A stretch of DNA of 64,000 nt from contig JAJJXM010000003.1 of NCBI GenBank assembly GCA_024516155.1, positions 1,302,001 to 1,366,000 on the forward strand. The letters run 5' to 3'. Shown here one piece after another: positions 49,479-60,471 of the stretch. The DNA is from Pyronema omphalodes. Its lineage: Eukaryota; Ascomycota; Pezizomycetes; Pezizales; Pyronemataceae. The notes below the pieces were generated by a model. That model was not told the origin of the DNA. It saw only the letters and a list, made by a program, of their open reading frames with translations, and did no database searches. Positions within the stretch are counted from its first letter, which is position 1. The number at the start of each line of letters is the position of its first letter. The position numbers and the translations under genes were made by a program.

Positions 49479-49835
49479 ATGCGTCCCATCTTCCTACTTC
49501 CTCTTCTCTCCCTGCTTGCTCTTGCAAACCCCATCGCCGAGGCTGAGGCAGAGGCACTCGCCGAAGCCAATCCAGAAGCCGACCCTGAACCCATCTCATA
49601 TCCGGAGGCCAACAAGCTCGAAAAGCGAGCCTGTAAAAACAACGGCTGTCAATGCGCCGCGGGTTCTTCGGGGATTTACTGCTGGGCCTGCGCTGGTGTG
49701 ACAAGGACAGGAGATACGACTGCGCATACTGGGGATTATAGAGATTGGGTTTATCAATGTGATGGGACTAAGTGTTGTACTTATGGAGTTAGGAATAGTT
49801 GTAAGGGAGGGAAAAAGAATCCTTGTGGGGGTTGA
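49479..49835 (+). CDS. Small secreted cysteine-rich protein with Kex2 pro-region
   Basis: A single-exon frame of 118 residues. Residues 1-16 form a signal peptide (MRPIFLLPLLSLLALA). Residues 17-50 are an acidic Glu/Ala/Pro-rich pro-region ending in the dibasic Kex2 site KLEKR at 46-50. The predicted mature peptide (51-118) has ten cysteines in the order C-x4-C-x-C-x9-C-x2-C, then C-x4-CC and two C-terminal cysteines, so five disulphides are possible. Glycine and lysine are abundant near the end (CKGGKKNPCGG). This build is typical of fungal secreted defence peptides, effectors or antimicrobial-like proteins, but I recognise no specific family, so activity and target are unknown. TATATA lies 150 bases upstream and AATAAA at about 49978. 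Confidence 0.8.
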   Translation: MRPIFLLPLLSLLALANPIAEAEAEALAEANPEADPEPISYPEANKLEKRACKNNGCQCAAGSSGIYCWACAGVTRTGDTTAHTGDYRDWVYQCDGTKCCTYGVRNSCKGGKKNPCGG

Positions 49836-50359
49836 GAATTGAGGGAGATGCTTTGAGAATGGGGGAGTGATAGGCCTGCAATATCATGGAAGTTTTTGGG
49901 AAGGAGGGGAGAATTGAGAATAACCTTGTTTGCTTATTCGTCGCTATTTTTACCTTGGCTTAGGAATCTGAAATTGCAATAAAGCTTTCTCTATGCGTAT
50001 TTAAACCGATGGGCTGTGAATAAAATCTCACGTGTGAATTAAATCGAATCGATAGTGTGCCCGTTAAAAAGATCATGAGTTTTTCTTACGTAAATACGAG
50101 ATCCTGGTATGTTAGGGCTCTACCCTGCCACGTGAAGAAGGCCATGGAGGGCCATGGAGGTGGAGCTCTGCAATGAGCCGTGATGCATCTCTGACGAAGT
50201 ATACCCTGCATATCAGACATCAAACAATCACTCGATCTATGGAAACAGCACACTTCGTTAAATCATGAAATTATATTCTACATGCCAAATATCTTCGCAT
50301 AAAAACACAAGCATTTTTCAATCGGGTCATAACAAGGGGTATCCAACAAAACATCACAA
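49836..50359. other. Convergent intergenic region
   Basis: It holds the 3' flanks of the secreted-protein gene and the aldo-keto reductase gene. A GGCCATGGAG direct duplication is at 50140-50160. Nothing else is seen. Confidence 0.4.
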
Positions 50360-51482
50360 TTACTTAGACTCAGGAGTCTCTCCAAACAAAGTTCCCATCA
50401 TCTCCTTGGGGTACCTCTCTCCAGTGTGTCCAGCTGCGTCAACAGCCTTCCGTACCTGGGCCTCCTCTTCCTTGCTCAACTGGATCTTGAGAGCACCCAA
50501 GTTCTCCTCCAAGTTTGCAATCTTGGTGGTACCAGGAATAGGTACGAAGTCAGGTCCCTGGGCCAAAATCCAGGCAAGGGTGAGCTGTCCAACAGTGCAT
50601 CCCTTAACGGTAGCGAGCTTCTGGATCTCATCAACCAAAGCCAAAGACTTGTCGAAGTTCTCCTTAACGTTGTAGCGGGGGACAGTGCGACGGAAGTCAC
50701 CCTCGGGGAAGTCGTCAATGGACTTGTACTTTCCGGTCAAGAATCCACGTCCAAGGGGAGAGTAAGGAACGATAGCGATTCCGAGCTCACGGCAAGCCTT
50801 GAGAACGCCAACCTCCTCCAACTCAATGTCGGTGAAGAAGGGAGAGTACTCAATCTGGTAGGCGGTGACCTTTCCGATTTTGGAGGCACGGCGAAGAGTG
50901 GCGGCAGAGCACTCGGACAATCCAATGTGACGAATCTTTCCCTCCTTCTGGAGAGCAACAAGCTCGGTCATAGTCTCCTCGATAGGGGTAGCAGGGTCAG
51001 GACGGTGCTGGTAGTAGAGGTCGATGTAGTCGGTTCCAAGACGCTTCAAGGACTTCTCGACGGATTGGCGGACATACTCTCTATCTCCACGAACGAAGGG
51101 ACCGTTTCCGGACATGTTAATCTGTATCTTGTCAGCAGATGCAGAAGACGAAGATGGGAAACTACACACAGCGAACTTGGTGGCAAGGAAGATCCCGGAA
51201 CGCTTTCCGGTCTTTGCGAACCACTGTCCAAGAAGGTCCTCATTGTCCTGGTAGATATCGGCGGAGTCCCAGAAGGTCAACCCAAGCTCGTAGGCACGGT
51301 CGAGGAAGGCGAGACGCTCGGAGTCAGGAGGAGGAGGACCGTAGAAGGCGGAGAGTCCCTGAGCTCATCAGTACGAAGCCTAAAAATGCGTTCACGGAGC
51401 TCCGATGACGTACCATACAGCCGAGTCCGAGTGCAGTGACAGTGGGACCATCGCGGCCAAGGGTTCTGGTAGGGAGAGACAT
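50360..51482 (-). CDS. Aldo-keto reductase
   Basis: Exon 1 is 51482-51414 (MSLPTRTLGRDGPTVTALGL, 23 residues). Exon 2 starts at 51358 after a 55-bp intron (GTACGT...CTCAG) and is open to 50360. NAD(P)H-dependent oxidoreductase of the AKR superfamily, with a TIM-barrel and the full catalytic tetrad: Asp in FWDSAD, Tyr in ADIYQD, Lys in LATKF and His in LYYQHR. The cofactor-binding end has PIPGTTKIANLEEN. The stretch VCSFPSSSSASADKIQ (51169-51122) is foreign to the family and is bounded by GTGTGT and a CTGAC branch-like site plus ACAG. It is therefore probably a 48-bp intron of in-frame length, giving 339 rather than 355 residues. The substrate is unknown; AKR13-type or pyridoxal-reductase-like is the nearest impression. 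The gene is transcribed divergently from the neighbour at 52338. Confidence 0.92.
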
Positions 51483-52337
51483 AGCAATTGTGTTTGTGTT
51501 TGTGATTATGGAAAGGGTACCTGGTGGGATACTTTCGAGAGAGGAGCAAGCTCCATATTTATTCTCTCATGACCCCTCGATGATTAGATTACTCTAGGGT
51601 GCCTCTAGTTGCGAACATCATGGAACTTTGGAACTTTGGAATCCTGAATCTAGCCGAGTTCTGCTAGATCGCTGTTAAGAAGTGCTTTTATCTCCGGAAG
51701 CAAAGCATACTTCGACCGGATCATATTTTTCACTAAAAGTGAATTATCAAATACGGGGTAGCGGGTCAGTTTAGTTGGCAGATTTCCACGTTTTGAAGGC
51801 ATTGGCGTGGGTAATTTTTAGTAATGGTGTTTAGCGAATCGGCTTTATCGCAGCTTGCTGGAGCTATGTAGACTCGTAAATAGCGACCCGTGGCGCCAAT
51901 TTGGAACTCCGTGGCTGATTTAACCAAAATTGTATGTAGCTGTTGAAAAGTCAGGTTGTTCGGCGATCTCGTGTGTCTTGGTTGTTTCTCGGGGTTCCGT
52001 CGCGTCTCAGATTGCCGCAACCAGGGCAAGTACATTATGCGACCCCACGGCGGGGTAACTATGATCACGTGATGTTTACCAATCACTGAGAGCCGGTGAG
52101 TAAGATCTTCCTATATGCACATGAGTCCCTTGTAGACTCATCTCATATGATTATTAAACAGGACGGGTATCTTAAACGTCCATATCCCGCGGGTCGATCA
52201 TTATTATTCTCCGTTTCATACGGACATAGCGGAAGTTTGGTAACCTAACACCGCTGCGGGGGCGGCTATGATGTCATGTCTCCTAGCAACCGTACAATTG
52301 TCTCCGACTCCCCCGTATCTACGACGGACAAACAACA
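51483..52337. promoter_or_regulatory. Divergent intergenic region between AKR and SDR genes
   Basis: The 855 bases separating the two divergent starts must hold both promoters. GATCACGTGATG at 52063-52074 is an E-box-like palindrome (CACGTG). GACCCCACGGCGGGGTAAC (52041-52059) contains a CCCCrCGGCGGGG inverted repeat, and GGTTACC-like sequence is also present. No gene is seen. Confidence 0.35.
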
Positions 52338-53144
52338 ATGGTCAAAGTTCTTGTACTAGGTGGTCACGGAAGAGTCGCTCTTAAGCTCACCTCGCTTTTA
52401 ACCGCGAGCGGCCATACCGTCAAAAGCATCATTCGGAATACCGATCACGCCCTCGAAATCCAATCCATCTCACCACATGTCACACCAATCGTATCAAGCA
52501 TCGAGGAAGCGACAAATGAAAGCGCCGAAGCCCTGATGGAGGGATGCGAATGGGTGGTTTGGTCGGCGGGAGCTGGAGGTAAAGGCGGCGAGCAACGTAC
52601 GAAGGCCGTCGATGAGGATGGGGCCAAGAAGTTCATCGCGGCTGCCATCAGGAGTCCTAGTGTGAAGAAGTTCTTGATGGTATCTGCAAGCTGTTGCAGA
52701 CGTAGGCCAGCGAGCTGGTACACCGAGAAAGATATCGAGGTTAGTCATCGCTCGTCGACTGAACTATCAAGCTCTCTAACACGACCAACCTAGATTTATA
52801 ACAGGGCTTGGTCAGTTATTGGAAATTACTGCCGTGCGAAATGCGCAGCCGACGAATACTTATACCATGAGAGCCGGGTCACCATGAAGCAGGACTTTGA
52901 GGACATCTGCCTCCGTCCCGGAACGTTGACCGACGAACCTGGTACTGGAAAGGTTGACCTCGGGAAATCCAGCGCAGGAAGTGTTTCTCGAGAGGATGTA
53001 GCACGTGTCGCCTTGGAGCTTCTCCAGCGTGGCGGTGCTAAAGGATTATGGCTAGATTTGGCTACCGGTAACGAGGATATCAAGGAGGCGGTTGAGAGAT
53101 GTGTGAAGGAGAGAGTGACCTCCCTAGAAGTCGAAGAACCGTAA
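52338..53144 (+). CDS. NAD(P)-binding epimerase-like (atypical SDR) protein
   Basis: Exons 52338-52739 and 52794-53144 (54-bp intron, GTTAGT...CCTAG) encode 250 residues. The N-terminus, VKVLVLGGHGRVALKL, is a Rossmann GxxG dinucleotide site followed by SIIRNTDHALEI. EWVVWSAGAGG and FLMVSASCC fit strands 4-5 of NAD(P)H-binding atypical SDRs (NmrA/YwnB-like). After the splice, AWSVIGNYCRAKCAADEYL carries the active-site-like Y...K arrangement and CLRPGTLTDEPGTGKVDLG is the typical substrate-loop motif. A REDVARVALELL helix and a short acidic tail complete it. The substrate cannot be predicted. The intron removes an otherwise in-frame stop and restores the conserved YCRAKxAADEYL motif, so the model is firm. 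Confidence 0.9.
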
Positions 53145-53291
53145 ATGGTATCGGATTATGTAAATTAATAACTAAACAATTTAGAACGCTTAAATTTCTT
53201 TCCGAAAACCATTACTTTCCTTTTATCTCTTTACATTAAATAATTCATTATCATGATAAGTGATCTGCTCCTTCTAACTCACTCAGTTACT
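53145..53291. other. Short convergent 3' region
   Basis: It holds the 3' ends of the SDR-like and the secreted LVIVD-type genes, with AT-rich probable polyadenylation signals (ATTAAA near 53235). Confidence 0.4.
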
Positions 53292-54933
53292 TTATTTCTG
53301 AACATAAGCTCCGTCCTTATCCTTCTGCAACTTCACCACAAACAGTCCTCTCTCAATAGAGTTAATGGCAATGTATCCCGACTTAAAAAGTCCATAGCTA
53401 CTCCACGAACCAACGAAGTCAACCAATCCCGGTGTGTTATCGTCTTCCGGATAAACTATTTCTTGTCAGCTTCGTCGACTCCAAACTACAGATTTTCACT
53501 CACCATCGAAGAAACCGATCTCCTTAACTCCCTTTCCAGTGGGATCCCGCGGAATGCTAGAAATATCCAAAACCCTCAATCCAGCTGCATAGTTACTCTG
53601 GTAAGAAAGCCCATTGGCAATATACTGATTGTGATCAATGGACTTCTGTGAAGATTTGTAGTATCCAGTCAACTTAGGAGCCCGGAGAGACTTAATATCC
53701 CAGATGTAAGTGATTGGGAATCCCTGTGCAGCCATTCCGGCATGTTCGTACTCATCGTATTCGTCATCAAGGATCAAGTACTCCTGGTTTAGCGGATCCA
53801 GAACCCAGCCCTGGTGAGTGTACGTGGCACCTTCATAGGTGGTACGTGAGAGAATAGTAGTGTTTGTCTTGGAGGTAACGTCGAAGATTGTGAGTGTGTC
53901 TTCGTTGTAACCGTAGCAGATATCTCGGCCATTGAACTCCTTGTCCGGTCCACGGTAGACGAGACACTGTGCACTGAGACATTGTTACTTAGTTTAACTA
54001 TGTGTGAAGTGAAGCGAGCAAAACTTACTCGTGGACGTATCCATCTTGGGCCGCACATCCGGGAGATGTAGGTTTTGACGGATCCGTGAGGTCGATAAAG
54101 ATTAAACCTGCAGCACAACCGGTATCTCTAGGAACAGCTCCAACAGCCACTGCATATTTCTTCTCTTGATTAATAACGATGTTGTGAGTACGCCCTGATT
54201 CATATTAGCTAATGACCAACCAATTAACCGCGGGTTTAAGTCTCAGGCCTCGGCTCAACATACCAACCGGTAAGTCTTTATACAATCCCGTCAAATCTTT
54301 CTCCGGATGAAATGTAACTGGATTCGTGGGGTCGATTTTCAGTAATTTCGTGAGGTCGAAAATTTGGATATGATGACCATCCGCCTCCGACCCAATAACA
54401 GCATAATGATCATAAACTCGGATCTCTCTCCAAATCATCGGCTTAGAAGAAGTTGAGGTCCTCGGTAAACGACCAAGATACACAATTCTTCCCTCCTTTG
54501 TAATCTCCGCGAAAGCCGCACCATCCGCTTGCCCCACAACCATGATTTCCCTACCCCCAGGACTGGTCCATCCCCATGAACTACTTCCTTCACCAGTTAC
54601 CGAACCAAGCTCGGCGTGCGACTTGTAGTCGTATAGGTCTATATTTTTGCAGGAATATTCAAGGGCTTTGCCGTTTATACAACGAGCCTTTAATTGTTGT
54701 GCATTGTCAACAGCCTGGACGGAAACAGATTGATATTGTGAGGAATCATAAGCACCCGCTGCTCTCTGCCGGGAGAAGGTGGATTCCTTGGCTGTTCGGA
54801 GATCCATGTGGACTGCACCACTGGCATATTTCTCTTTCGGTGCGGGATCACGGATGGTATTGGGGAGCTGGAAATAAGCGGCGGCTGAGGCTGAGCCAGC
54901 GGTAAATGCGAGGACGAGGAGTTGGAGCTTCAT
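53292..54933 (-). CDS. Secreted LVIVD / choice-of-anchor-B-type protein
   Basis: Four exons, 54933-54264, 54194-54029, 53973-53504 and 53455-53292, with introns of 69, 55 and 48 bp, join to 489 residues. A clear signal peptide (MKLQLLVLAFTAGSASA) precedes a beta-propeller-like body of LVIVD-type repeats. Family-typical blocks are YSCKNIDLYDY, SWGWTSPGGREI, WREIRVYDHYAVIGSEADGH, GRTHNIVIN, CAAGLIFIDLTDPSKPTSPG, DGYVHDAQCLVYRGPD, YTHQGWVLD, YIWDIKSLRAPKLTGYY, IDHNQYI, YQSNYAAGLRVLDIS and FVGSWSSYGLFKSGYI. In fungi this architecture (annotated as choice-of-anchor B or regulatory P domain proteins) is extracellular and of unresolved biochemical function. Several conserved His residues in THN, VHD, THQ and DHN could bind metal. 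All junctions have canonical GT-AG ends. Confidence 0.9.
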
Positions 54934-57765
54934 GGTAACGTTAGTTGATGATTCTGGAGGTAAAGAGGGGGTATGGATTTATATACAACTTTATAACGGA
55001 TCGTGATGCCTGAACTTTGGTTGTGTTGTAGGTAGCTAGGGCATCCCGTTGTACAATATTGCAGGTGTAATATTGCAGACGGGATTTGAGGCCAGAAAGG
55101 GAAGTTTGCTTGAGACAGGTGCACAGCTGCACGGGTAAGGCGTGAGAAAAATTAATAGGGAACATCATCGATGTTTAACTTTCTTACAAGCTAAGGGTAA
55201 AATGTTTTCAGGCAGTGGCGTCGTTCACCGTGGTTCGGTTAGTTATCATTATCGCGGCCAGGCCCGGTACCCCGCACAATTCGCACCTTGCACCAGCGCA
55301 ACCAGAATTTCACAGCCTTCTCGTCGAAGGGAGAGGGAATAAGTTGTCTACGATAGCCAATTGTAAGCATAGTTATTAAAAGATATTCGAAACCTCACGG
55401 AAGACAGGGATCTTAGCATATCCTGTTGTATCGGGGAAAAACGTCGGGTGCGGTAGTGCAACAAAGCATCGGACATGCTGTTGTACCATCGAACAAAGTT
55501 TACAGAATTCGACATATGAGAAGACCATCTGATGTAAGAACTTAAGCCGCCTTTTGACATGACGCAAACCTGTCTTGAAGCGTACGCCATAAGCCAAGTT
55601 TGCTAATTACAAGATCACAAGATTAAGTTTTCCATGATCCCTTTTCCCCATCCAATTGTAACTTCGGTTACGCTTTCCAGCTAATGATAGTTACACAACG
55701 CAGGGTCAATAGCTGTCTATCAACGGCGATGCATTCAATTTGGCTCGGGTTACCCAACCTCCGGATAAAAACAGCCATACAGGTACCTTATCATGTCCAA
55801 GCTCCAAGGCTGTGCAAAGCTGTAAGTGTTTTTAGAAGGTTTCCGGGTATGCAATGATTGAAAGCAAACAAGGCTAGGACCTATATTCGGACTTCTATCC
55901 CGCCTCGGAATGAAAGTTGCCCGTAAGCTTGTGGCGGGTTTGCACAATAAGGTATCATGGAGACGCCATCCTGCGGGAGTCTAGGCTGAAGATCTGCGCT
56001 TTCGGGATTAAAAATACGGGGAAAACCCAATTTACACATTCGGAGCTCTCCGCGTGCCACCTTGATAGCACATGCGGGATGCAATATGATAGCTGGCTGT
56101 GGAAGTGAGGGTGGAACTGTAAGCGTTTTTATCATGGTTGTGCCAATGGTATCATCGTATGCATGGCCGGAATATTTTGTAGCCGTGAATCTAGTACTCA
56201 TAGTTACTCGCATTGTGGAGGAATATTCCTGGTTTACTCCTTAAGTGTAGGTTATTTGGAAGCTTCGAATGTTTCACAGGAGCTCGGTAAAGCGTTGTAA
56301 AGTCCTGTGAGACCTTTTGATGACGTTTTTGTCCATACTTCGACGACCCGGTATCTGCCCAATTTATGTCTTCCTTTTTTACATACGCCGATAATTTATC
56401 ACCTTTTGGGGCTTGGGGCTTAGGGCTACGGATATTCTTGCGCGATAAGTAATCGGTGTCGCTAGTTGGAAATATAGTGTTTTTCTCCACGAGGGCAGCT
56501 GTGTCTGGTGTCATCTTTGCATTAAGGATTTCTCTTTCATTTCTACGAAAAATGATTTTATCTGACTCTCCTTTGCATATCTAATATTTACATCCATATC
56601 AGCCCTATGTACTCCAGTGTGGCGCACCTCTTTCAAAAGTAAGGTGCAGTGATGCATAAAATAGAGCGGACGTACCCGGAAATAAATCCCTATCTTACCT
56701 AGCCATCTCGCTCCCGGTGAAAGGTCCAAAGTCTTCTTTCGACAAGAATTCCGCCGAGAAAGAATCAAGATTTCGTGGCTTTAGTTGAATAAATAACCGC
56801 AATCTGCATGATGATTCGGAAAATGCTAAGTCCCGCGCTCTGTTGTATCGCTGCGCCCAGCTTTTGTGTTCTGATCTTACATACAACCATAAGTGCTAAA
56901 AAAAACCCCCGCTTTCATGAGCTACTACATATCTTTTGACGATTATGGCCGAAATTAGCTATCACAGAGCTCTTGAATCTTCTCTCTCTATCTCAGAGAA
57001 TCCCTACAGTTGTGGTTATTCTATTGCTATGTCCAAATTAAATTGCATGCAATCAAGAAGTTTCCGAGTACACAAATCTAGGTACACCAAGCTTGTTAAC
57101 TCCTGTAAATTGAGCTTTGTGCGCGTGATGTTATATATCCGGATAATGCAAATAACCGGCTACAGTGCTACACAGAAATCTCACCGGCTAGCCCCAGAAT
57201 CTCCTGCTTACGGATTGCCGAAATGGTTTTATCAGCAAATGGGATATAGAATGAGGATTAAAACCGTCATCTTCATTAAAAGTTACAACATATGCACGAT
57301 CTCGGCTGATTGATATTCACGTTACAAGAAAAGTATCACTCTACAACTTTTCCTTATTCCATCGGTTCGTGCAAACCATATGTCACCGTGTTAAACTCTA
57401 CGTAGGATGATTTGATTACCAAGGATCAAAAATAAGCAATTAGAAATCTTGTAACAAATCCTCAGGAAAAAATCAGTAACATGACGTCCGGGGTACAAAG
57501 TGCACAATGCAGACGTAACCCAGCGAACATCCGAAAGTTAAAAACACTGCCACATGACAACACACATCCATCATCCCGACCTTCAGCCCATCTATGCTTC
57601 AGCCATAGTCATTATCCCACCAAATAATCAATATCAACACCCATTAAACCCCCTCAAAAAATACCCCAGAATTATTTCAAAAAGCCTAGAACCTAAACGC
57701 CAAAACGCCATGATACATCCCATCCCGTCTCACAGCCCCCCGAGCCTTGGTTGTATTCACACCGG
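54934..57765. other. Intergenic stretch
   Basis: No gene can be supported over 2.8 kb. Frames at 55881-56213, 56191-56514 (minus) and 56936-57313 (plus) have no recognisable domains or splice logic. The minus frame at 56191-56514 (MTPDTAALVEKN...) is the least unlikely, but its C-terminal half looks random. Confidence 0.35.
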
Positions 57766-58079
57766 CTAAGCCTTCACCACTCTTCCTGCCTCCTTCTTCC
57801 CTCTCTTTATCCCCGGAGGATACTTTCGCGGTTTCATCACTCCGCTAGCAATTCTCTAGATTCCATGAACCATCAGCGACATTTCTTTTTCTTTGTTATC
57901 CCATCAGGCGGAAGACAACTTACGGAACCAGCAGCTTTTGCCTTTTCACTAGCGAGCTTTTTCTCAAGTCCCTTTGTTGTGGTAACTTGCTTGCGTGGTG
58001 TCGTCTTCTTGGGTGTGTACATTGGTTCTTCACCTTGTTTGGCCCCATTACGGGCGGCAAGACGTGTATAATAAGCCAT
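57766..58079 (-). CDS. Small basic protein of unknown function
   Basis: Exon 1 is 58079-57924 (MAYYTRLAARNGAKQGEEPM..., 52 residues). A GTAAGT donor follows, a 68-bp intron with a GCTGATG branch-like site ends in TCTAG, and exon 2 (57855-57766) adds 29 residues ending RGKKEAGRVVKA. The product is 81 residues, Lys/Arg-rich throughout (TPKKTTPRKQV, KPRKYPPGIKRGKK) and lacks a signal peptide or membrane segment. The composition suggests a nucleic-acid-associated or ribosome-associated protein. Support is the splice pattern and the continuous basic character across the junction; I recognise no family. Without splicing the frame would stop after KKKKCR at 57873. Confidence 0.5.
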
Positions 58080-60462
58080 ATTCCGGTGTAGTCGTTGTTA
58101 TTTTGTCGGGTTTTCGCTCAACGGAAAAGAAGCTCAGCAGCAGCAGAAACAGCAGCAACAGCAGCCAAAGCGTGGTTTATATACAAAAACACAGCTCTAA
58201 AAAGCAATACAGCGACACAGCGACACAGCTTGCTCACTTCTCGTGTACGTACTCATCAATCATCTAGCCATCGCATGACACGTGGACCATCGCCGCTGAA
58301 GAATTATGAATCAAGTTATATGATTTGTTGCAGTCAGCTGCGAGTTGATGAGCTCGTGTGACGGGTGTGACGACGAGATGCGGTGACGGGATGTTTGGAA
58401 ATGTGCGTACCTGGCAGGGTACATGGCTGGTATGCATGGATATGTACACGCCCCGCGGAATGAATCATGACCGGGGTGTAACCCTAACCGCTGTTTATTG
58501 TGGTTTTGGGAATTGAATGTGCGGTATCTCTGCGAAATGACTACTGTTTTGGATTGTCTGCATGGCTTGTTAGGGCGGGTATTATGGTGGATGGGAATTG
58601 TTAAGTCAATGAGTCACGAAGGATGTGAAGATGTGTACGATGCATGATGATGACTCACGAGTACTAGTCGATATGTTGCTGATAAAGTCTACATACAGAT
58701 ACGGTATAATTGTATAAATTCTTTCAAAACTAGGGGCTCGATTTTCGTTGTCTAGTCATCGAGTTTGTAGAAATATGATAACAGAAATATAATTTATACG
58801 AGTTATGCATGATTTGACTGGGTGTGATCCGGGAATCGAGAAAATATTAACAGCTTACACATAGTTGGAATATTCAGTTGGTTTATAATACTGTTCTTTT
58901 CTGATAGACCAGATACCTGTATGTCACAAACGTATCTAAAAACAGTTCATAACAGGATTGAACAATACAATTAAAAGACAATATAACGCCTACTCGAAAA
59001 GAATGAAAGGTTGGCAGGGAGTTTGATAGCTGAATTCGACACTAATATATTGCGTAGCATAGTGGATTGAGAATGATGAGGAGATAACGACCGGGATTGC
59101 CGTAAAGCAACTTGGGCTGCCGAAATAGCGACTTCATCGCTCCGTAGATACTGAAACATCCAGTGGTTTGGCGAAATACGATTTCCTGAAACATTTAAAA
59201 ACTCTGGTTGGTTGCAGACCGAACCACTGTTACCATTAAAGGCTGTAGAATACTCCGCAGTGATTCAAGTCTCATCAACTACGGCAGCCCTAGCATTCAT
59301 ATATCTCTAGAAAGCGAGCCCACTTAAAACCAATTATGATTTTGTACTGTTAGCAAATACTTCTTTTAGCCAGCTATTGAAATTGTACAAGAAATCACTA
59401 GACGCTTCCGTGAAGCTAGCTGACAATTATAGACGGTTCAATGCACGCGCCTACAACTTTGCAGCTCATCGTCGTAGCATAGTCTTACATGATGATTGGC
59501 TTCATAGATGAGAGTTTGCTAATCCGCAGATCTGAAATTTCCATTGGTAACGATAGCGATTGGCGAGTGACAACAGCAACCGAAATGGCTTCGAGTGACG
59601 CAAAAACATTGAACGCGCTAAAGCTGAACATGAAAAAGTCAAGGAAACCAAAGAAATCAAAGAAATGACAACCGTAAAAAAACCCATACAGTATCGGATA
59701 AGTTTGAACATTCGCCCGTGGTTGTCTTTCCGAAAATGGAAGTGGGCATTTTCGAACAATACCTGTGAAAGAAGTTAGAAAAGAGGCTGAAAATGGTATC
59801 ACAGGCTTGTGTAGATCATTAATTATCATCCACGGTTCCGCATGGTATTAATCTCTCAGAACGAACACAAGAACTTTCATATCTTAACTCTGTCTTGGAC
59901 TGCTGCTTTTTGTAGCCGATCAATGAACTACTTTGGGAATTGTGAGACATAATTTCAGATTCTTTGAAAGCAGACTGCGTATATGAGTGACAGACTGTGA
60001 TTTCGATTGCATAGGATTACATATGATATCACACGATGCGCAGACTTTGCACGCTTTGCTTCAGTATCTAATTAACTCATTATGATTTGTACGACTGTGT
60101 GTACTGAATTCAAATAAATATTCTACAGTTAGAAAGAGATACTTTTATGATCATTGCGTGGGGTTTGAGTTGCTATGTTACTCACGATTGACTCGGACCG
60201 TGTACTTTCCCGTCGGGAGCAAGATTTTACGAAGATTATCATGGTCGAAAATAACATTATATACTGAGGTCATTGATGAGTCGGTCTGAGGTTGCAGAAG
60301 TAATTTGTCAGCTAGCATTAATGACTGAACGAACCGAATCTGTGCCGATACCGAATAAACAAATCCCTCGTAGTGTAACAGAGGTTCTTCCCAAAACTTC
60401 GGGATAATACCCATTCTAAATTATAGAACTATCATAGTAACTGAGTTCGATGGGGTAAAATG
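58080..60462. other. Intergenic stretch
   Basis: No gene is supported over 2.4 kb. A CAGCAG-rich stretch (58133-58167) lies in the 5' flank of the small basic-protein gene. A minus-strand frame at 59485-59829 has a Phe-rich middle and no recognisable product. Confidence 0.35.
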
Positions 60463-60471
60463 AGTACTCAA

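Noticed and set aside
50426..51439. 337-codon plus-strand frame
   Set aside because: Exact antisense shadow of the aldo-keto reductase gene, whose catalytic motifs are clear on the minus strand.
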